Shown piece after piece: positions 26,301-41,300 of a stretch of DNA of 64,000 nt (within the stretch, counting starts at the first letter, position 1; each line of letters starts with the position of its first letter). The stretch comes from Colius striatus (Eukaryota; Chordata; Aves; Coliiformes; Coliidae): NCBI RefSeq assembly GCF_028858725.1, contig NC_084760.1:93245867-93309866 (forward strand), in the 5' to 3' direction. The notes under the pieces are model-generated. The model was not told the DNA's origin. It ran no database searches and saw only the letters and a list, made by a program, of their open reading frames with translations. Position numbers and translations under genes: made by a program.

Positions 26301-29300
26301 CTGTTATCAGTTCAAAGTTCCCCATTAAACTAAATCCATTAAAAGATCTCCAGGGATTTACAAGTCTGGAAAACAAATTAATAAGGCTTTAAACTAATAC
26401 CATAACTTCAGAAGTCACCTGAAAGCAAACTGGAAACCATCATAAATTTGGTATACTTCCTGCAGCTCTGGAAGATCAGTGATCAGATCCCCTAGTGCAG
26501 ACTGGCCTACTTCAGGCTAGCTGTGGAGGCTGCAGAGGACTGTAAATTCCCCACCAGAGAGGAAAGGCTGAGGATATTTCATGCTATTGTTGACAATAGA
26601 AATATTTCTCAGCACCGGCACTCTGATCCAATATCTGGAAACACTGACAAAGAGCTGAACTGTCAGGCAAAAAATGATGGCTTTCAGTAGATGGAAGTAG
26701 ACAACATCTATGTCACTGAGCATCTACATGCTTCTCTGGAAGGACCAGCATCATCTTTACCTTGTCTTTAGTGCAGGTCAAGTGAAAAAACAAATTAGCT
26801 ATCCTTTTTATTTATTTAGATTTGTTTATCCAAATGGCTATCAGAAAGATGTTTACTATGTTATGTATGCAGTAACTTGTTCATAATCTGCAGCCACAAC
26901 TAGGATTGTGATGTCGAGATTCTTAACTACATAAAAAACGAATAGAAACTGTGCAGTGGTTGCATGTATTGATAACTCCTCTTAGGTCATCCCCCACCTT
27001 ATGTAAATCCATTATTACTACTGTTGCATAATAATGGACAACATTTAAAATCAGTTCTGATTTGGTTAGTTCTTTCTATTTCCATAAATATAGAACAGAA
27101 TATATGTCTCTATATAATATATAGAATATATATGTAGAATATTGGATTCTATTTCTATATAAGATTTTTTTTACCAAAAAACCAAAAGCCTTCATGAAAG
27201 CATTGCTTTAAACTAAGCAGTGGTATTACTCCAACAACTGTGAAATACAATTGTACAAATTATTATCAAAGTCTGACAAACTACAGAAGAATGAATTCGA
27301 AGGATTTTATTTTATTCGTGTATGTTATTGAAGTTCAAGTGGACTGGAGCTGGAAAAAAGATTCTTGTTCAAAGAAAAGACATTTTAAAAGATAAACAAC
27401 ATATACTCAATGGTCCAAACATAGACAGGATTGCCAAGGGACAAAGACCATTAAAAGACAGGCCAAGAATATGGCCCAATAGAATGGCATCACATCCTCT
27501 ATGTTTATGAGGATGGCCTTGAGGAGTAGCAGAGGTTGCTTTACGATTGCTGGATTATAAAGGAAACCGCACAAGGGACACATTTCAAAAGTATCTCAAA
27601 GTCCTTATCTGGGTTACAACTGAGTTAAAATATATAAAATATAAAGTTTCTTCCTGGATCTCTTTCTTCCTCGTTACTTTCTTTTACTTTCATAGAATCA
27701 TAGAATAGTAGGGGTTGGAAGGGACCTTTAGAGATCATCTAGTCCAATCCCCCTGCAGAAGCAGGTCAACCTAGATCAGGTCACATAGGAGCATGTCCTA
27801 ATTGGTTTGAAGACCTCCAACGCAGGAGACTCCACAACCCCTCTGGGCAGCCTGTGCCAGGGCTCCCTCACCTGAACTGTGAAATAGTTTTTTCTTATAT
27901 TTAAGTGGAACCTTTTGTGTTCCAGCTTCATCCCATTACCCCTTGTCCTGTCACTAGCCACTACAGAAAAAAAGGGATGCCCCAACCTCCTGACACCCAC
28001 CATTTAGATATTTGTAAATGTTAATAAGATCTCCCCTCAGTTTCCTCTTCTCCAGACTAAACAGCCCCAGTTCCCGCAGCCTTTCCTCATATGAAAGATG
28101 TTCCAATCCCCTGATCATCTTGGTGGCCCTGCACTGGACTCTCTCCAGAAGTTTTCTGTCCCTCTTGAGCTGAGGAGCCCAGAACCGGACACAGGACTCC
28201 AGATGAGGCCTCACCAGGGCAGAGTAGAGGAGGAGAAGAACCTCCCTTGACCTGCTGGCTATGCTGTTCTTGATGCATCATCTTGATGCATTGTGGAATA
28301 AGTGTATCAAGGAAAACTCTGATTCTGTGTGTAAACAACAGTACTGGTAATTTATGACTTAGTAGCTGATTTTAATATGTAGTTTCTTGGCAGATGAAGG
28401 CTACTGTTATTCCTATGGATTTCCTCATCTACATACAAGTACTGATATCTGCGTAAAAACAAGTAATTTTTTAGTTTGTTTTAAGAAGAGTTGCCAATTT
28501 TTCAGTATCAGCTACAGGTTGCAACAGCACGTTTTGCTCTTGCTTTTTTCATCTATTTTAGTTACTAATGCACAACATTGAAAGACAAAATATTTGATGC
28601 ACATGAAAACAGAATGCAGTAACTCATTGTAACCCTTGAAATACCAAGGTTTTGAAAAGCAGCATCACAGCACAAAAGAAAATTGCCAAGTTATAGGCAT
28701 AGGGCATTAGGAAGCAGAACAACAGAATACACATGCATAATCACCAAAGGGACAAAGAGGGGAAATCTTACTGCAATAATTTAAATCTTTCAACTTTCAA
28801 GTATTTTACAAGGAAAACCCCCACCTTTTTGGTTTCAAGAAGTAAAAAAGACTGCTCTTCCTCCCCACAAACCTTTAGTCCTGTGTCTGTAGAGACAACT
28901 CTCTGAATGGATGCTACCAGAAGGTTGAGACTGACAGTGTTCCATTTTCAAGTTGATTGATAGACAAAAGTAACAGAATGGGCACTCTAACCACTTTGAT
29001 TTACTGAATTATGATTAGATAAAGTGTAGCAAGAAAACTATTCCGCTGATGCTAATTATGCTGTAGCTGCTCTGGTATTTTAATTTTAAATGCCAGTCAA
29101 GGGCCGTCAGAGCTTTATATGAAAAAAAAATCTGAACTGAGTTATTGTTTTAGCCAGAAAATGAAATAAGTACTTACCATCCACAAAATAAAATCATAGA
29201 ATGGTAGGAGGTGGAAGGGACCTTTAGAGATCATCTAGTCCAATCCCCTTGCCAAAGCAGGTCCACCTAGATGAGGTCGCACAGGAATGCGTCCAGGTGG

Positions 29301-32300
29301 GTTTTGAAAATGATGATGAAGAATATCTTACACTACCAACTTGTATCTAAGATCCTCAAATTACACAGTTATTTCCTTACTTCACAGGCCAACTGACATA
29401 TGCTATCCCAATTTTGACACTGAGCAGTCTCCAAAGCATAATGCGTTCAAAAGAGAATCACATTTGAAACAACTGACCTCTCTTGTCAGTTGTACCTATT
29501 TACATTAGCTATTAAGGCATATCCTGTTTTAAGAACTGAAAAGAGAATATTCTCACCAGCTTTTCTGCTTCTGTATTCATTTCTCTCAACTGCTTGATGT
29601 GTTCCTTCTTGATCATGAGGATTTTCGATAACCTGGTCTAAAACAAAGGAACTATTTTTAGAATGAATAAGTCCTTAAGCAGTTTTGAAATGCCATAGAA
29701 ACCCAAGATAATAAAGTGCATTTCTTTCATCATTAAAAAAACAATCTCTCAGTTGTCCATCAAGTTAAGATGCAGAAATAAAAATTAATTAAAATTAAAT
29801 GATGGATTTTCCAGAGATTTATAAAGCACTTTCAAGTGCCCTAGGTTGGAGAATACCAAAATCCATCAGCCGAAATTCACTATAGGAAAACTAATATAAT
29901 TTATGGCCAGCTAGAGGCTGAAGAATCTTTTTTTTTTGCAGCTTGAAGGAAAGCAAAAGGTGTTATCATCATGTACTGCAATTAATATCTCTCACCTTAC
30001 CATATCTTTTTTCACAGAGTTCTCAGCTGTGCCCGTAGCTGAGCACCAGCCCTTTATGTACACTCCTGCAATAAAACCTGGTATAGAGATTGGACCTATT
30101 TTACAGAGAACAACTCTGGGCTTTCCATTTCCTTCTTTCATAACGGGAATATCCTGTTTCCACTTCCATTGGGATTTAACAGGCTGAAGTAGAAATCACT
30201 GGGAATACTCTCAACACACATATCACTCCTAAAACTATTTGTACTCTCTAAGGTCCCTGAGAGTTATCCAGTCTCTACTACAACCAGCAACAGTTTTATT
30301 ACCGGTGTAAACAGAGCCAAGATTTGAAGTTTTTATAAATTTCAAAGGAGGTAACTGCATCCTAGTAGTGGAACATGGGACTGAGAGAAATAGGAACTCC
30401 TAGTTCAAGATACACCTGCTTATACATAATCACCTTGTTGATTTTCAGTTAATTCTGAAGGCAGACAGGTTTCTTGACCCCACAAATCCTAACAGAAAGT
30501 TGTTCCAGGACCCCTTTCAGCTAATTATGAATCTTTTTTGGAATTCCCATGTTAAATGCATTCTTGTTCACCTCCACATAAGTTTTTCTGCCAAAGCTGT
30601 TTTTTGGCTAAATATAGGCTCTCTCTCCTTGTACTTATCCCTGTTTATTCACAGACAGTAAAAGCATCTCTTCTCTATTGGTCTTTCACTAGTCACAACC
30701 CAAGCCTTTCTAGTCTCCTCTCCCATAAAATGCTCTTGATCTCCTAAACTCTTGTGGCTCTTTCTGTATCTTTTTTTCCATTCACTCAATTTCCTGAATG
30801 TGACCAACAGGAAAGCTCCTGCACCAGTATTCCCAATGATGCACCTGTTGAACGGCATCAATACCTCTGTCTTTCTACCTCAAATACTTTGCCAGATGAA
30901 CCTTATGAGTGGATGGCAAGCCACATAGAGGCAATACTGCATAGATTATTCACTCTTCCAATTATAGCTGCTCATTTTTGTCCTTATGCTGTCCCCTCAA
31001 TGTATGTGCTGAGCCAGCACTTACATTTTTGCAGCTACTTGAAGAATCCAATCAGGGAACTGATAATGAAAAAACAATAAATTCAGAAAAGGACAGAAAA
31101 AAATATTTAAGATTGTAACTTGTGAACTGGATTATCTCTCTGCTCTGGTTTCTAACATACCACAGAAGTGCTCATGTTAGCAAAAAAACACCTGGGAGGA
31201 AGAATAGGACTATATGCCATCTGCCACTGCTGCCAAAATGTTACTCATCAAGCTCTGCCATGGTCACCATCCAGTAACAGCTTAACATGTTTAAGTCTAT
31301 CTCCTTTGTAAATATGGTCAGTCCTCAGCTTAGTGCAGAATACAGTATTTGTCTCCAAAACTTGCAAGGTATTTGTTACTTAACATTTCTTTAACATTCA
31401 GACACATTCAAGGATGATAGATTCAAGTTCTCCAGTACATGAGCTTGGATTTTATGTTATATTCATCCTATTCCCAGATACACTCCAGTGATCAAGGTAA
31501 TCTGATTCTCTCTACAAGAACTCTGACCTTTCACTGTATCTATGATGTTTACCAATTTTCTCTCATTGGTACATTTTATTAAATAGACTTTCATTTTCAT
31601 TTACCAGCATCATGAGTGAACACGTTAACTCAGTTCAGCCCTATTTTCCTTGAGAAATTCTTGCCTTTCAGCATAATTCATCCTGTTTACTGTTATAATT
31701 TATAGTTCTCATTAAACTAGAAATGAGTTTTTAGTACAATGCTGTCCTGGTTTCATCTGAGATAAGAGTTAATTTTCTTCCTAGTAGCTGGTACAGGGCT
31801 GTGGTTTGAGTTTAAGCTGAAAAGAATGCTAATGACATAGGGATGTTTTTGTTACTGCTCGGCAATGCTTGCATACTGTCAAGGGCTTTTCTGTTGCTTG
31901 TCCTGCCCTGTCAGACAGTGGCTTGGGGGTGGGTGCACAAGAAGCTGGGAGGAGATACAGCCAGGACAGCTGACCCAAGGGCTATTCCTTACCATAAAGT
32001 GCTGTGCCCAGTATATAAACTGGGGAGGACTCTAAGGGAAGGTTGATCACTGTTCAGGCAGTTGTGAGCCTGAAGTTGTGAGCAACTGCACTGTGTACAC
32101 CTTGGTTAGATTTTTCATTTCCGTTGGGTTTTACTCTGTATCTCTCTGTTATATTTCTTTTCATGACTATTGATATTATATATTATATTCATTGTAGTTA
32201 TTTCAAGTGTTCTTAACTCTTAATTTTTATTCCCTCCCCCTCCCTCTCCTCCTCATCCCACTGCAAGGATGAGGGTGAGTGAGCTGCTGCACGGTGCTTA

Positions 32301-35300
32301 GTTGCTGGCTGGGTTAAACCATAACAAATGCTGTTCTACCTTAAAAGAGATGAAGGAACAACCCAATCAGTGTGTTTAAGTTTGCATTTCAGATTTTAGC
32401 CAAAAGACTATAAGAACACAAGCATTTGAAAGTAAAGTGTGAAAATAGTCCATAGCATGTTATTGCAAAGTATTCATAACCAGAAAACAGTAAAAAATCC
32501 AGTATCCATTTCCAGAAGTTAAATTCTGCTTTGAAGTCTTCCCACAGCAACCAGGAAGACACAATTGCTTCGCTGAAGGTGCTGCACTAACATACCCCCT
32601 CTTCTGGACATGAAGCTATCCTGCAAACGATTTCTTTTGTCCTAGAATGTTTCCTTCCCAGTTTAACTTTGTTTGCCCTTCAAAAACAACCAAGAAGGGC
32701 TGAGGGCTGGGGGGAGGAAGCTGTAGCTGAACTCTCGGAAAAACATCCTCCAAATGTTAATGCTGACTGAAATGTAAGAATCTTATCTATAGATTTTGAC
32801 CCGCAATGTAGCCTAGGAAACATCTAAGGACACATTACATATAGCATGTAAGCATGAAAGACTTTTGTTTTAAAATTTCTTACTTGTTCATTGTTGACTT
32901 TATTCCTAGCATCATATGTTAATTTTTGAGCCACTCTTCTCCTAATACACATGTTTGTCCACGGTAAAAACCAGAAAGAATAGCAGTCTCTGATGCCAAA
33001 ATGTAAATATGTAGAAATTAATATAAAAATTTGGAAAAACTAAGACACAATAGTGTAGAAATAGTTGCTACAAATCCCAATGTTTGCTTATAACTGCAAG
33101 TTATAGATAAAGAGAATATCCGTAACATTTATTTGTCAGGGTCTGCACCTTATTTTGGACACATTTTCTTTTGTCCAATATCAAATTCAGAATCCATAAA
33201 AGAGAACTAAAGGTCTGGGATGAAACCTTATTCAAGGTGTGCTGCATTTTTTCTGTTTTGTTGAAAAGAAAGTTTTCCCATGAAATCGCTTATTCATGGC
33301 ATCATAAATAATCATATTGCCTGGCAACAGTTCTTTGAAATTGGAATCAAACATTTTCGGATCGTTTACTTCCTGAATCATCATTAAATCAGAATGAGGG
33401 CTTTGACCTTTTTACAGTTTCAGTGCGCACAAAAGGCTAGAATGTCTCCAGTGGTCACCTTGAGCATAAAAATACATCTAGACTGGTGAATGCAGTGCAA
33501 TCAATAACCAGTATTCACCAGCATCATGTATTTAAAACCACAAAATTTCAGTAGCATGCTTAAACTTCTAATAAAAAAGTTGATGCTAAAAATGCTAGAT
33601 TTAAAAATAATGCACACTCCAATAAATCTTTTTTTAAGCCACATGATTCTTTTTAAATCCAGGTTTTTTATAAAGTTGTTGACATAAACAAATGTCAAAA
33701 ATCTGTGGGCTGATTTTGTTAAGAAAAATCTTTTAACAATCTTCAAGCAAAGATACGTATCTTTATAAAGAGCCACCACTTGTACTACAAGCAAGAGACC
33801 TGTATTTTTAAAACTCAGATATCCTTGTAACAAGTAATAATAGATCACCAAATGTGACTGAGAAATCACTGGTTTTCAGATTTCAAATACAGAAACAATA
33901 TCATAAATAGACCAACTTGACCTACTAAAAAGATCCTCATGAAGCTTGTAGCTTGTAAAGCTCAGTTCACCTTAATTATCCATTTCCTTGATCATACTTG
34001 GTAGCTCAAGAAGATAGCTGCAGATATGGTTTAGCTGCACAAAGAAAGACTCTGTCTTTTCTGTATTGCAATTTGACGTAATTCACCTTACAGCAACTAC
34101 ATTTATTTCTAATTTTCTTAGGTAAGCTAGATGCCAGGCCACCTTTTTCAAGATTTGCTTCATACAACGTGTTTCCCCTAAAAACCTGAATAGATACTTC
34201 CATCAAATAAATTCCTTAGGTTGAATGGCCAAAATATTAGTGTTTCATGTGAGCTAAAGACATGACTTGATTCTTTTGACTAATTACATATACTTTAAAA
34301 TTTGAGAAGCATTTAGCAATATTATTTCTCAGTTCTTAATATTTTAAGCACAGATCAAAGAATTCTATCACAGATCTTCACCTAAGCCAACATGAGCAAT
34401 TATATTCTTCTGTCATCCTGAAGACTAACTTGCTTCGATGAGTTTTGACATTCAATGAATCTCAGTTTCCTAATGTTATTTGCCTGTGCTCTTCTCCACT
34501 GGTGCACAAAAATCACTGAGGAATTAGTTCATAAAGGTGAAGATAAAAAAATAGTTTTCTTATCTATAACAAGTATGTTTGCTTTCAGGGAAAAGTGTGC
34601 TGCTTTTCTTCTTCAAGAGGGTAGGACATTACATAAAATACAATATTATAAAGTATATAATAAAGCATATGGGCAAATGTTCTTTGAATAATGTAAGTAT
34701 ATATATATTTAAAAGCCTTAACACAGTACAAGTTTACTTGTTTTTTACTTTTTTTAGACAAAGTAGCAGAGCTGGGAAAAACAAGGCACTTTTGGAGCAC
34801 TGCTGGGATCTGAAGAGCAGAATATTTCAAAGCTTATGAACAAGTGAGAGAATTAAGAATCTCTTACATTTAAGCAAATGTAATAAAATGTCTCTTTAGT
34901 AAAATTTAAGAGAAAATTAACGTATTTTCAAAAGTTAATACGGATATCACCATATCTGTCATAAGTCAACAGAAGGTCATTTAACTGCAGAAGAACTGGT
35001 GGAGTAAACACAAAAGGACAACAACGCACAGCAAAACCAAGAGTTGCAATGACCACTTACCACTTGAATGAGGAATTCTACCGGAAAGCCGCCTAGTGTT
35101 TCACTATCTGTGCCTGAAATTTTGTTTTTCCATGAAGTTTGTCCTAACAAAGGATCACTGTCCTATACAAGAAAGAATATTTCATTTAATAGCTTATTTT
35201 CAGAGGAATTTGCTAAAATTTTTATCCTGACAACCTCAGAAAAATAATCTCAAAAACTTTGAAGGTAACAGCTTCAACACGTATCAGAAACTATTTCAGT

Positions 35301-38300
35301 GATTAATATTACATGAAGAAAGTAACTTACTGTAATTGGAGACTGGAGTGGTGTATACTGCAATCGGGGAGGTGTCATAAAGAACCTTGAAGGTCGTTGT
35401 TTCTGTCCGAAGGCAGCAATTGGCATGGTTTCGTGAGGCTCATTACTCTGCAAGACAGGAAAGATATACTTCAGATTAAACTTCTTTACATAACTTATAA
35501 CACATAATTTATTTCTGGAACCTGGACTAGCTATGCCCATTACGCCCTAACCCAGCAACATCAAAAGATTAAAGCTTTCCTTCTGGGCTAGCAGGAGTTT
35601 CAAAATCATGTTTCCTCGCTGGAGGTTTAAAAGTATTATGGCATCACATCAAAATAAACCTGCAGGAATATTTCCCAAAATCCTATTGGCAAGTTGCAGA
35701 CAAATCATGACTGAAGAGGAGCTCAGTAAAAGTTCCAAATTCAGATCATGACAGAGACTAGAGCAATTGTGGGCCCTTAGTAGATTCAACACTACACAAC
35801 ATACCAAAGAACATGAGGTTCTCTGAAAAGCTTGCAGTCTAGGTCAGCCTATTTGGCAGGAACAATTTCTGGAGCTCATAAATTGATAAAAAAGCCCATG
35901 TGCTAGGAAATGCTACCAAACTGTTTGACCAAAGCAACACCTCCACAGTTAGCTTCCTCATCATAAGAAGTTTAAAAATGAGGTTCAATCAACTCACAAT
36001 ACTTGCTTGCAACTACTACAGGCCTTTCCAGACTTTGGCAAAGTACCAAGGGCCAAGTTTTCTTGAATGTTATGCAAATCCTGCTGGGATCTCATAGCAG
36101 AATTTTCTTTGGGATCTTACACTACTCATTTCTTCATATCAACCCCAGGCTATTATAATAACCTATAATAGTAGGGCTTGTAAATTATTTCAGTCTGAGC
36201 CATTTGGTTTTTATCCTGTTCCATAAAAATATAAACAGTAGAGGCCCATTCCCCTGGAATTTCCCAGGCATCTGTCATGCTTGTTTGTACTTTATGACAA
36301 TACCACCTGGATGTAATATTTTGAATTGTCTTCCTTGTGATTAAAGCACACAATTACAGATTTTTTTAATCACAGCAATTTTAAGAATGTGTCATTATTA
36401 CTTACAAGAACTTCATAATCTGGGACTGTGTGTGTTCCAAGACCTGCCCTGTCAAAAGTCACTCTGTATGTAGCATTAAGAGTGTCTACAGCATCTATTT
36501 GTCCAGTGAATAGTCCATCATGGACACCTCGCAAACGTGCTTAAAAAGAAAAAGGAAAACCAAATTAAACATTATAATGTTCTGACACTATGAAGAAAAA
36601 ACAAGCTTAATAAATCTTTTGCAAGTAACTTTTTGTATATTTAAAACCCACAGATTAAAGGACAAAAAAAATAGGAAAAACCCTGAAAAAGTATTGTATG
36701 CAATAGAAATACTACCCATATTTTTTCCAAATTTATCTTCACAAGCCAGGTATTTCCCAAATCTAATCCTTACCATTAGACTTATGTCTAAATAAAAACA
36801 CTGTTTAATACACAATACCTTCTGACTGACAGATTTTGCAGGCAAAAGCAAATTTCTTGATGATTTTTGCAAATCATTTCTCTCTTATCACTTCCACTGA
36901 TGACTGTATATTTAGCAAAAGACAATGAGGAATGCAGCTCAAGCATACAGCTCCAGGAGAGTGAGGAGAGGCAGTGTTGTGCGTGTCTGCTTTTCAGCAA
37001 GAATTAAGGACAGTTTTGCTGAGGAGAGCAAAGAGCGATGAACGGTAGTGGCTTGAATAGGAGATACCATGCTTAAGCGAAAAGCATCTGGATCGTGAAA
37101 CAGAGAGGATGGAGGAACTAAGGCTTTTATAAAATTAAGACAAAACTTGTGGAATGTTTTTAACAATATTTTTTCCTTAGTTATGTGTAAGCTTTTTCAG
37201 TAAGGCAACTTCATGTTTAGTATATATGTCCAGCTACACTGCAATATCAATTGCATATCTCTTCTAACACAGATATTTTTACTGAAAAAGGAAATTCAAG
37301 TTTTATATTAGGTTAGGTTTTAAACTTTCAGACAGAACTCATCTCTTTGCATTTAAGGATCTCTCTGTCTCTCTCTCCAAGATTTGTGATATACAATACA
37401 TTCAAAAAGAAAAAAAAGAATAAAAAAAACCCACTTAAATCTACAATTTGAAGAGGAAAAATAACAGATCACACTCAGTTTGTACCTCAAAACTGTATCA
37501 CCATTTAAAAACAGTAGCTAATCCTCACAGGTACTTTCTCAATGAGCTAGCAATAAAAATACACCAGTTTGGATGATTTAAATCAACTACATGCACTAAG
37601 TGCACTATGGTTGACTAAAATCTTTACAAAACACTTGGCTGTTTTTCTGTGCTTCCAAGAAGTTACCTGTAACTTTTGTTCCTATTACAAGTGGTAACGG
37701 AATTTCTTCTGGAAGATCTTTGAACTGTGAAATATCTGCAACTTTCCGCTGCTGCAAAAGTCTGATTTTCTGCCGTTTCTGTTTTAAAGCCGATCTCTCT
37801 TCCTCAAAGAATGCAGAGGAACACCTATAATACATTTAGGTAAAAATATACTTAAATTCAGCACTGAAGATATACATCTGTGAAGACACATCAAATAAAT
37901 AGGTAGAGTTCACAAATCATTGAGTGAAAATGATAAAGATTGGGGCAAAGTGTACAAGATAAGAGGATTTAATGGAACTGACTGATACAGTCTTACTCCC
38001 CAGAATTATCACTCCTAAAAATAACAATTTATTAAAAAATAATACTCATGAATGTTAGCTGTTACATTAGTCTATCAGAAGAGTAAAACTGTTTTGGACT
38101 TTTTCTGCTTATAGGGATCCACCTGGTGTCACAACAAAGCTAAAGCAGGTCCGACATCCAGTCTACTCAAAATACCAGTTCAACACATGTATGGAGGACT
38201 TGCTGCCATCACTTACTGATACATAGTAGATTTCTTTCACAGGTGCTAATTAGCTCATTTAAACTAACTTCCTATGAAAACACATCAGTCTCAGAACGTA

Positions 38301-41300
38301 AAAGGGCACTTCTGTATCTCATCTCTTTTCATCTGTGCAGAGTACAATTCAGCCACAAAATCTCTATTATGCAGATGAATCGTTCTGAGATTGATCATTA
38401 CAGAAGGACAAATGTGTTTGAACTTGGGCTATTGTGTAAAATCAGATAATCTGCAGCAGTCCCCCATTTTGAAAGGGGTCTTAAAATGTAATTTAAAAGA
38501 TGGAAGACTTACTCCCAAGGGCCTTACTTGGTTTTATTAATTTTCTCTTTTAAACTACTGAACAGCATGATGCATAAGGGAGATAGTGAAAGCATAAAGA
38601 CATTAAGAACCCAATCCTATATCTTATTCCTTATGAAAAAAAAGTTTTATCACTCTTGTATCAATGAAATAAGTAATTTAAAAAAAGGAGTACAGATGCT
38701 ATTGTAGGTCTGCTTGTCTGTAGAAGCATTTATCAAATAATTTACTACCTTTGTTAACTGTTTTACTGCAGTCAAATGCAACTGAATCATTTTCTATGGA
38801 ACTCATACAGTTACACACACTGGCTACCAAGCAATAAAAAGCCCTGTATTACAAGGTTTTTCAGAAGACATTGACAGCTCCTCTGCTGGTTTCCCTCTTC
38901 TACACTGCAAATTATGCTCTGCTTTAAATCCCTCCAAGATCCTCGTCAGTAACTTTGCTTTTTCTCTCAGTACTGAGCAGTTAGTTCCTAATCCCAAGTC
39001 TCCTTCTACTACTTTTATATGCCAAAATAAAGTCTCATGTTTTCTTCTGTATATTCCTCAGAGTTCAACATTTCTCTTCCCTGTAGCGTGTATGAGATGA
39101 TCCTAAGAATCTGACCAGCAGTTTCGTACTTGGCTGTCTATAGGCATACATCATTTGCCTTTTACCTTATATATGAGTTCTAAGTCATATGGGGCATAGA
39201 CCATCTGTTCTGTCCATTGTGTACAGTGTTAACACATTGAGATCTTAGTCCTAAGCAAGACTAAAAAAAATCCAAAAACCAAACAAGAATGAATTGATGC
39301 TGTGATGTACTTCTGTTAGGTACATGCACAGCAGTAAATGTTCCTTTACTGGGCTTTCCCATCACTGTCACCACAAAAGGCATCACTAGTCTGTACAGTC
39401 TAGAAACTGTGCAGTAGATAGAGCAGCTGTAGGTATGTCCCACTCACCAGTTAACCACTGAAGAGCAGAACGTGTTTACCTGGAGCTGTATATTGTCTAA
39501 TTATTTTCATTAGGAATTCAGAATATCTGGAAAGGGATATGGCAAAAAGAAAGTGACAGTGGTTGGGAGACTTACGCAAAACTTACTTGGGTATTCTCAT
39601 TTAAAGATCCCATCTGCTTCAAATTTAATACCAAGGAGGAACAACTGTGAAATAATGCTTGCCATGGGCTGAGAATATGAAGCAGAAAAATGCAGGGCAG
39701 TGCTTTTCAATTCCATTGAGGAGAATAGAGCAACTAATACAGCAAGATCAAAAAGAAAAGACACTAATATACAATATTAGTATCATGTCCAGGGTCATGC
39801 AACAGGACCATCAGATATCACCCAATGTTCTTTGACCTGCGCTCTTAGAAATATAAATTCAAATGCTTATATACTAATCACTGACCTTGGAGGTCCCTAC
39901 AACAGCAACTATTGTTTCACTGCTAGCTCAGGTATTCTTAAAAAGTTTCTATTCCCAATGCTGTAAGTCATAGATGTAGAAAACATTTGCAACACGTTTC
40001 TGGATTCAGTTAAAGGATATCTCTAACCTCATGTCCCCCAAATTTCATATCCATTGCTATTTCACAACCCCAATTAAGTTTATATGGAGTACACAAGACT
40101 AACTATTACCTCTTCCTTTTCTTGGAGCATATCTTTCCCCAGAGTCTACTGGAATCTTACAAGCTTTGCAGGCTCTCATGAAGAATACTGTTGTGCCAAT
40201 CACCCACACTGTTGATGGTGTGATAGGACATTTAAAGTAGCAGCAGACATAAGAAAACATTACAATATATTTAAAACATTTTTTTTTTAAAAAAAAAAAA
40301 AGACAACCATGTACACATCTACCACACAGTGATACCATTATCCTTCGCCATCAACATTGTGGATGTAAAATGTTGGGTTTTTTTTTTTACTTCCCTCATG
40401 GGGAGACATCAGTATTGACATGGTATTCACCTTACTTGCATATGTCAAGAATAGACTGAAGAAATTTCTAACAGGATAATAATATAAAAAAATTGCTCTA
40501 GAGTTCAATGACAATTATCTTGAAAAAGAATTCAAATCATTTAGAATAATTAAAAATCTCTTTGAACTAAGGCCAAAGGCCATAATGGACATATTGAAAA
40601 ACAAATGCTTTTCTTAATTATTAAATAAAAACAAACAGGAATTCTTATTTTATGTTGTTAAAAAGTAAGAAGTAGTGAAGTTTTGTTTAAGAAACAAAAC
40701 AAGACTCTATATCCAGTCAGATACTTGTATTTCAGAATTCAGATAAAATAACTTGTTGCCCATTTAGATTTGCGGTTCCTTAGGTGTGAGTCTCTTCTTA
40801 AAAAACAACTTTGTGATAGTTTCACAAAAAAACCCAAACAAAAGCCAACAACTCCCCACTTGGAAGAACTGAAAAAAAAAAAAAGTTTTGACAATGGTCC
40901 AAGAGACAGCTAAATGAGACAAGTTGATCTTTTAGAGTATCACTCACTTTTGGCAGAAGTCAAATGACAATCAAAACGATTCTGTGATTGGAAGAGATCT
41001 TTAAGATCAGTGAGTCCAATGCTAACTAACACTGCCAAGCCCAACATTAAACCATGTCCTTCAGTACCTTAGCTATGCGGCTTCTAAATGTCTCCAGAGA
41101 TGGTGACTCCAGCACCTCCCTGGGCAGCCTGTGCCAGTATCTAACAAACCTCTCCATGAAAAAGTTCTTCCAGCACAAAGTGATGACACACCAAACACAC
41201 CATTCCCCTCTCAGTGGGAAGCGTGATGATAGAAGAATGAGAAGCCATCTCAGTTCCAAAAGGAACTATTTTTAAGATGGCTCTGCAGCCTATCCTTGTC

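Larger units (their letters stand above)
25478..29556 (-). other. LIN9: LIN9 intron, 4.1 kb
   Basis: AT-rich intron. It contains a TATA-type simple repeat near 27.1 kb and two CR1 copies in antisense to the + strand (27691-28295 and 29192-29310). No other feature is seen. Confidence 0.8.
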
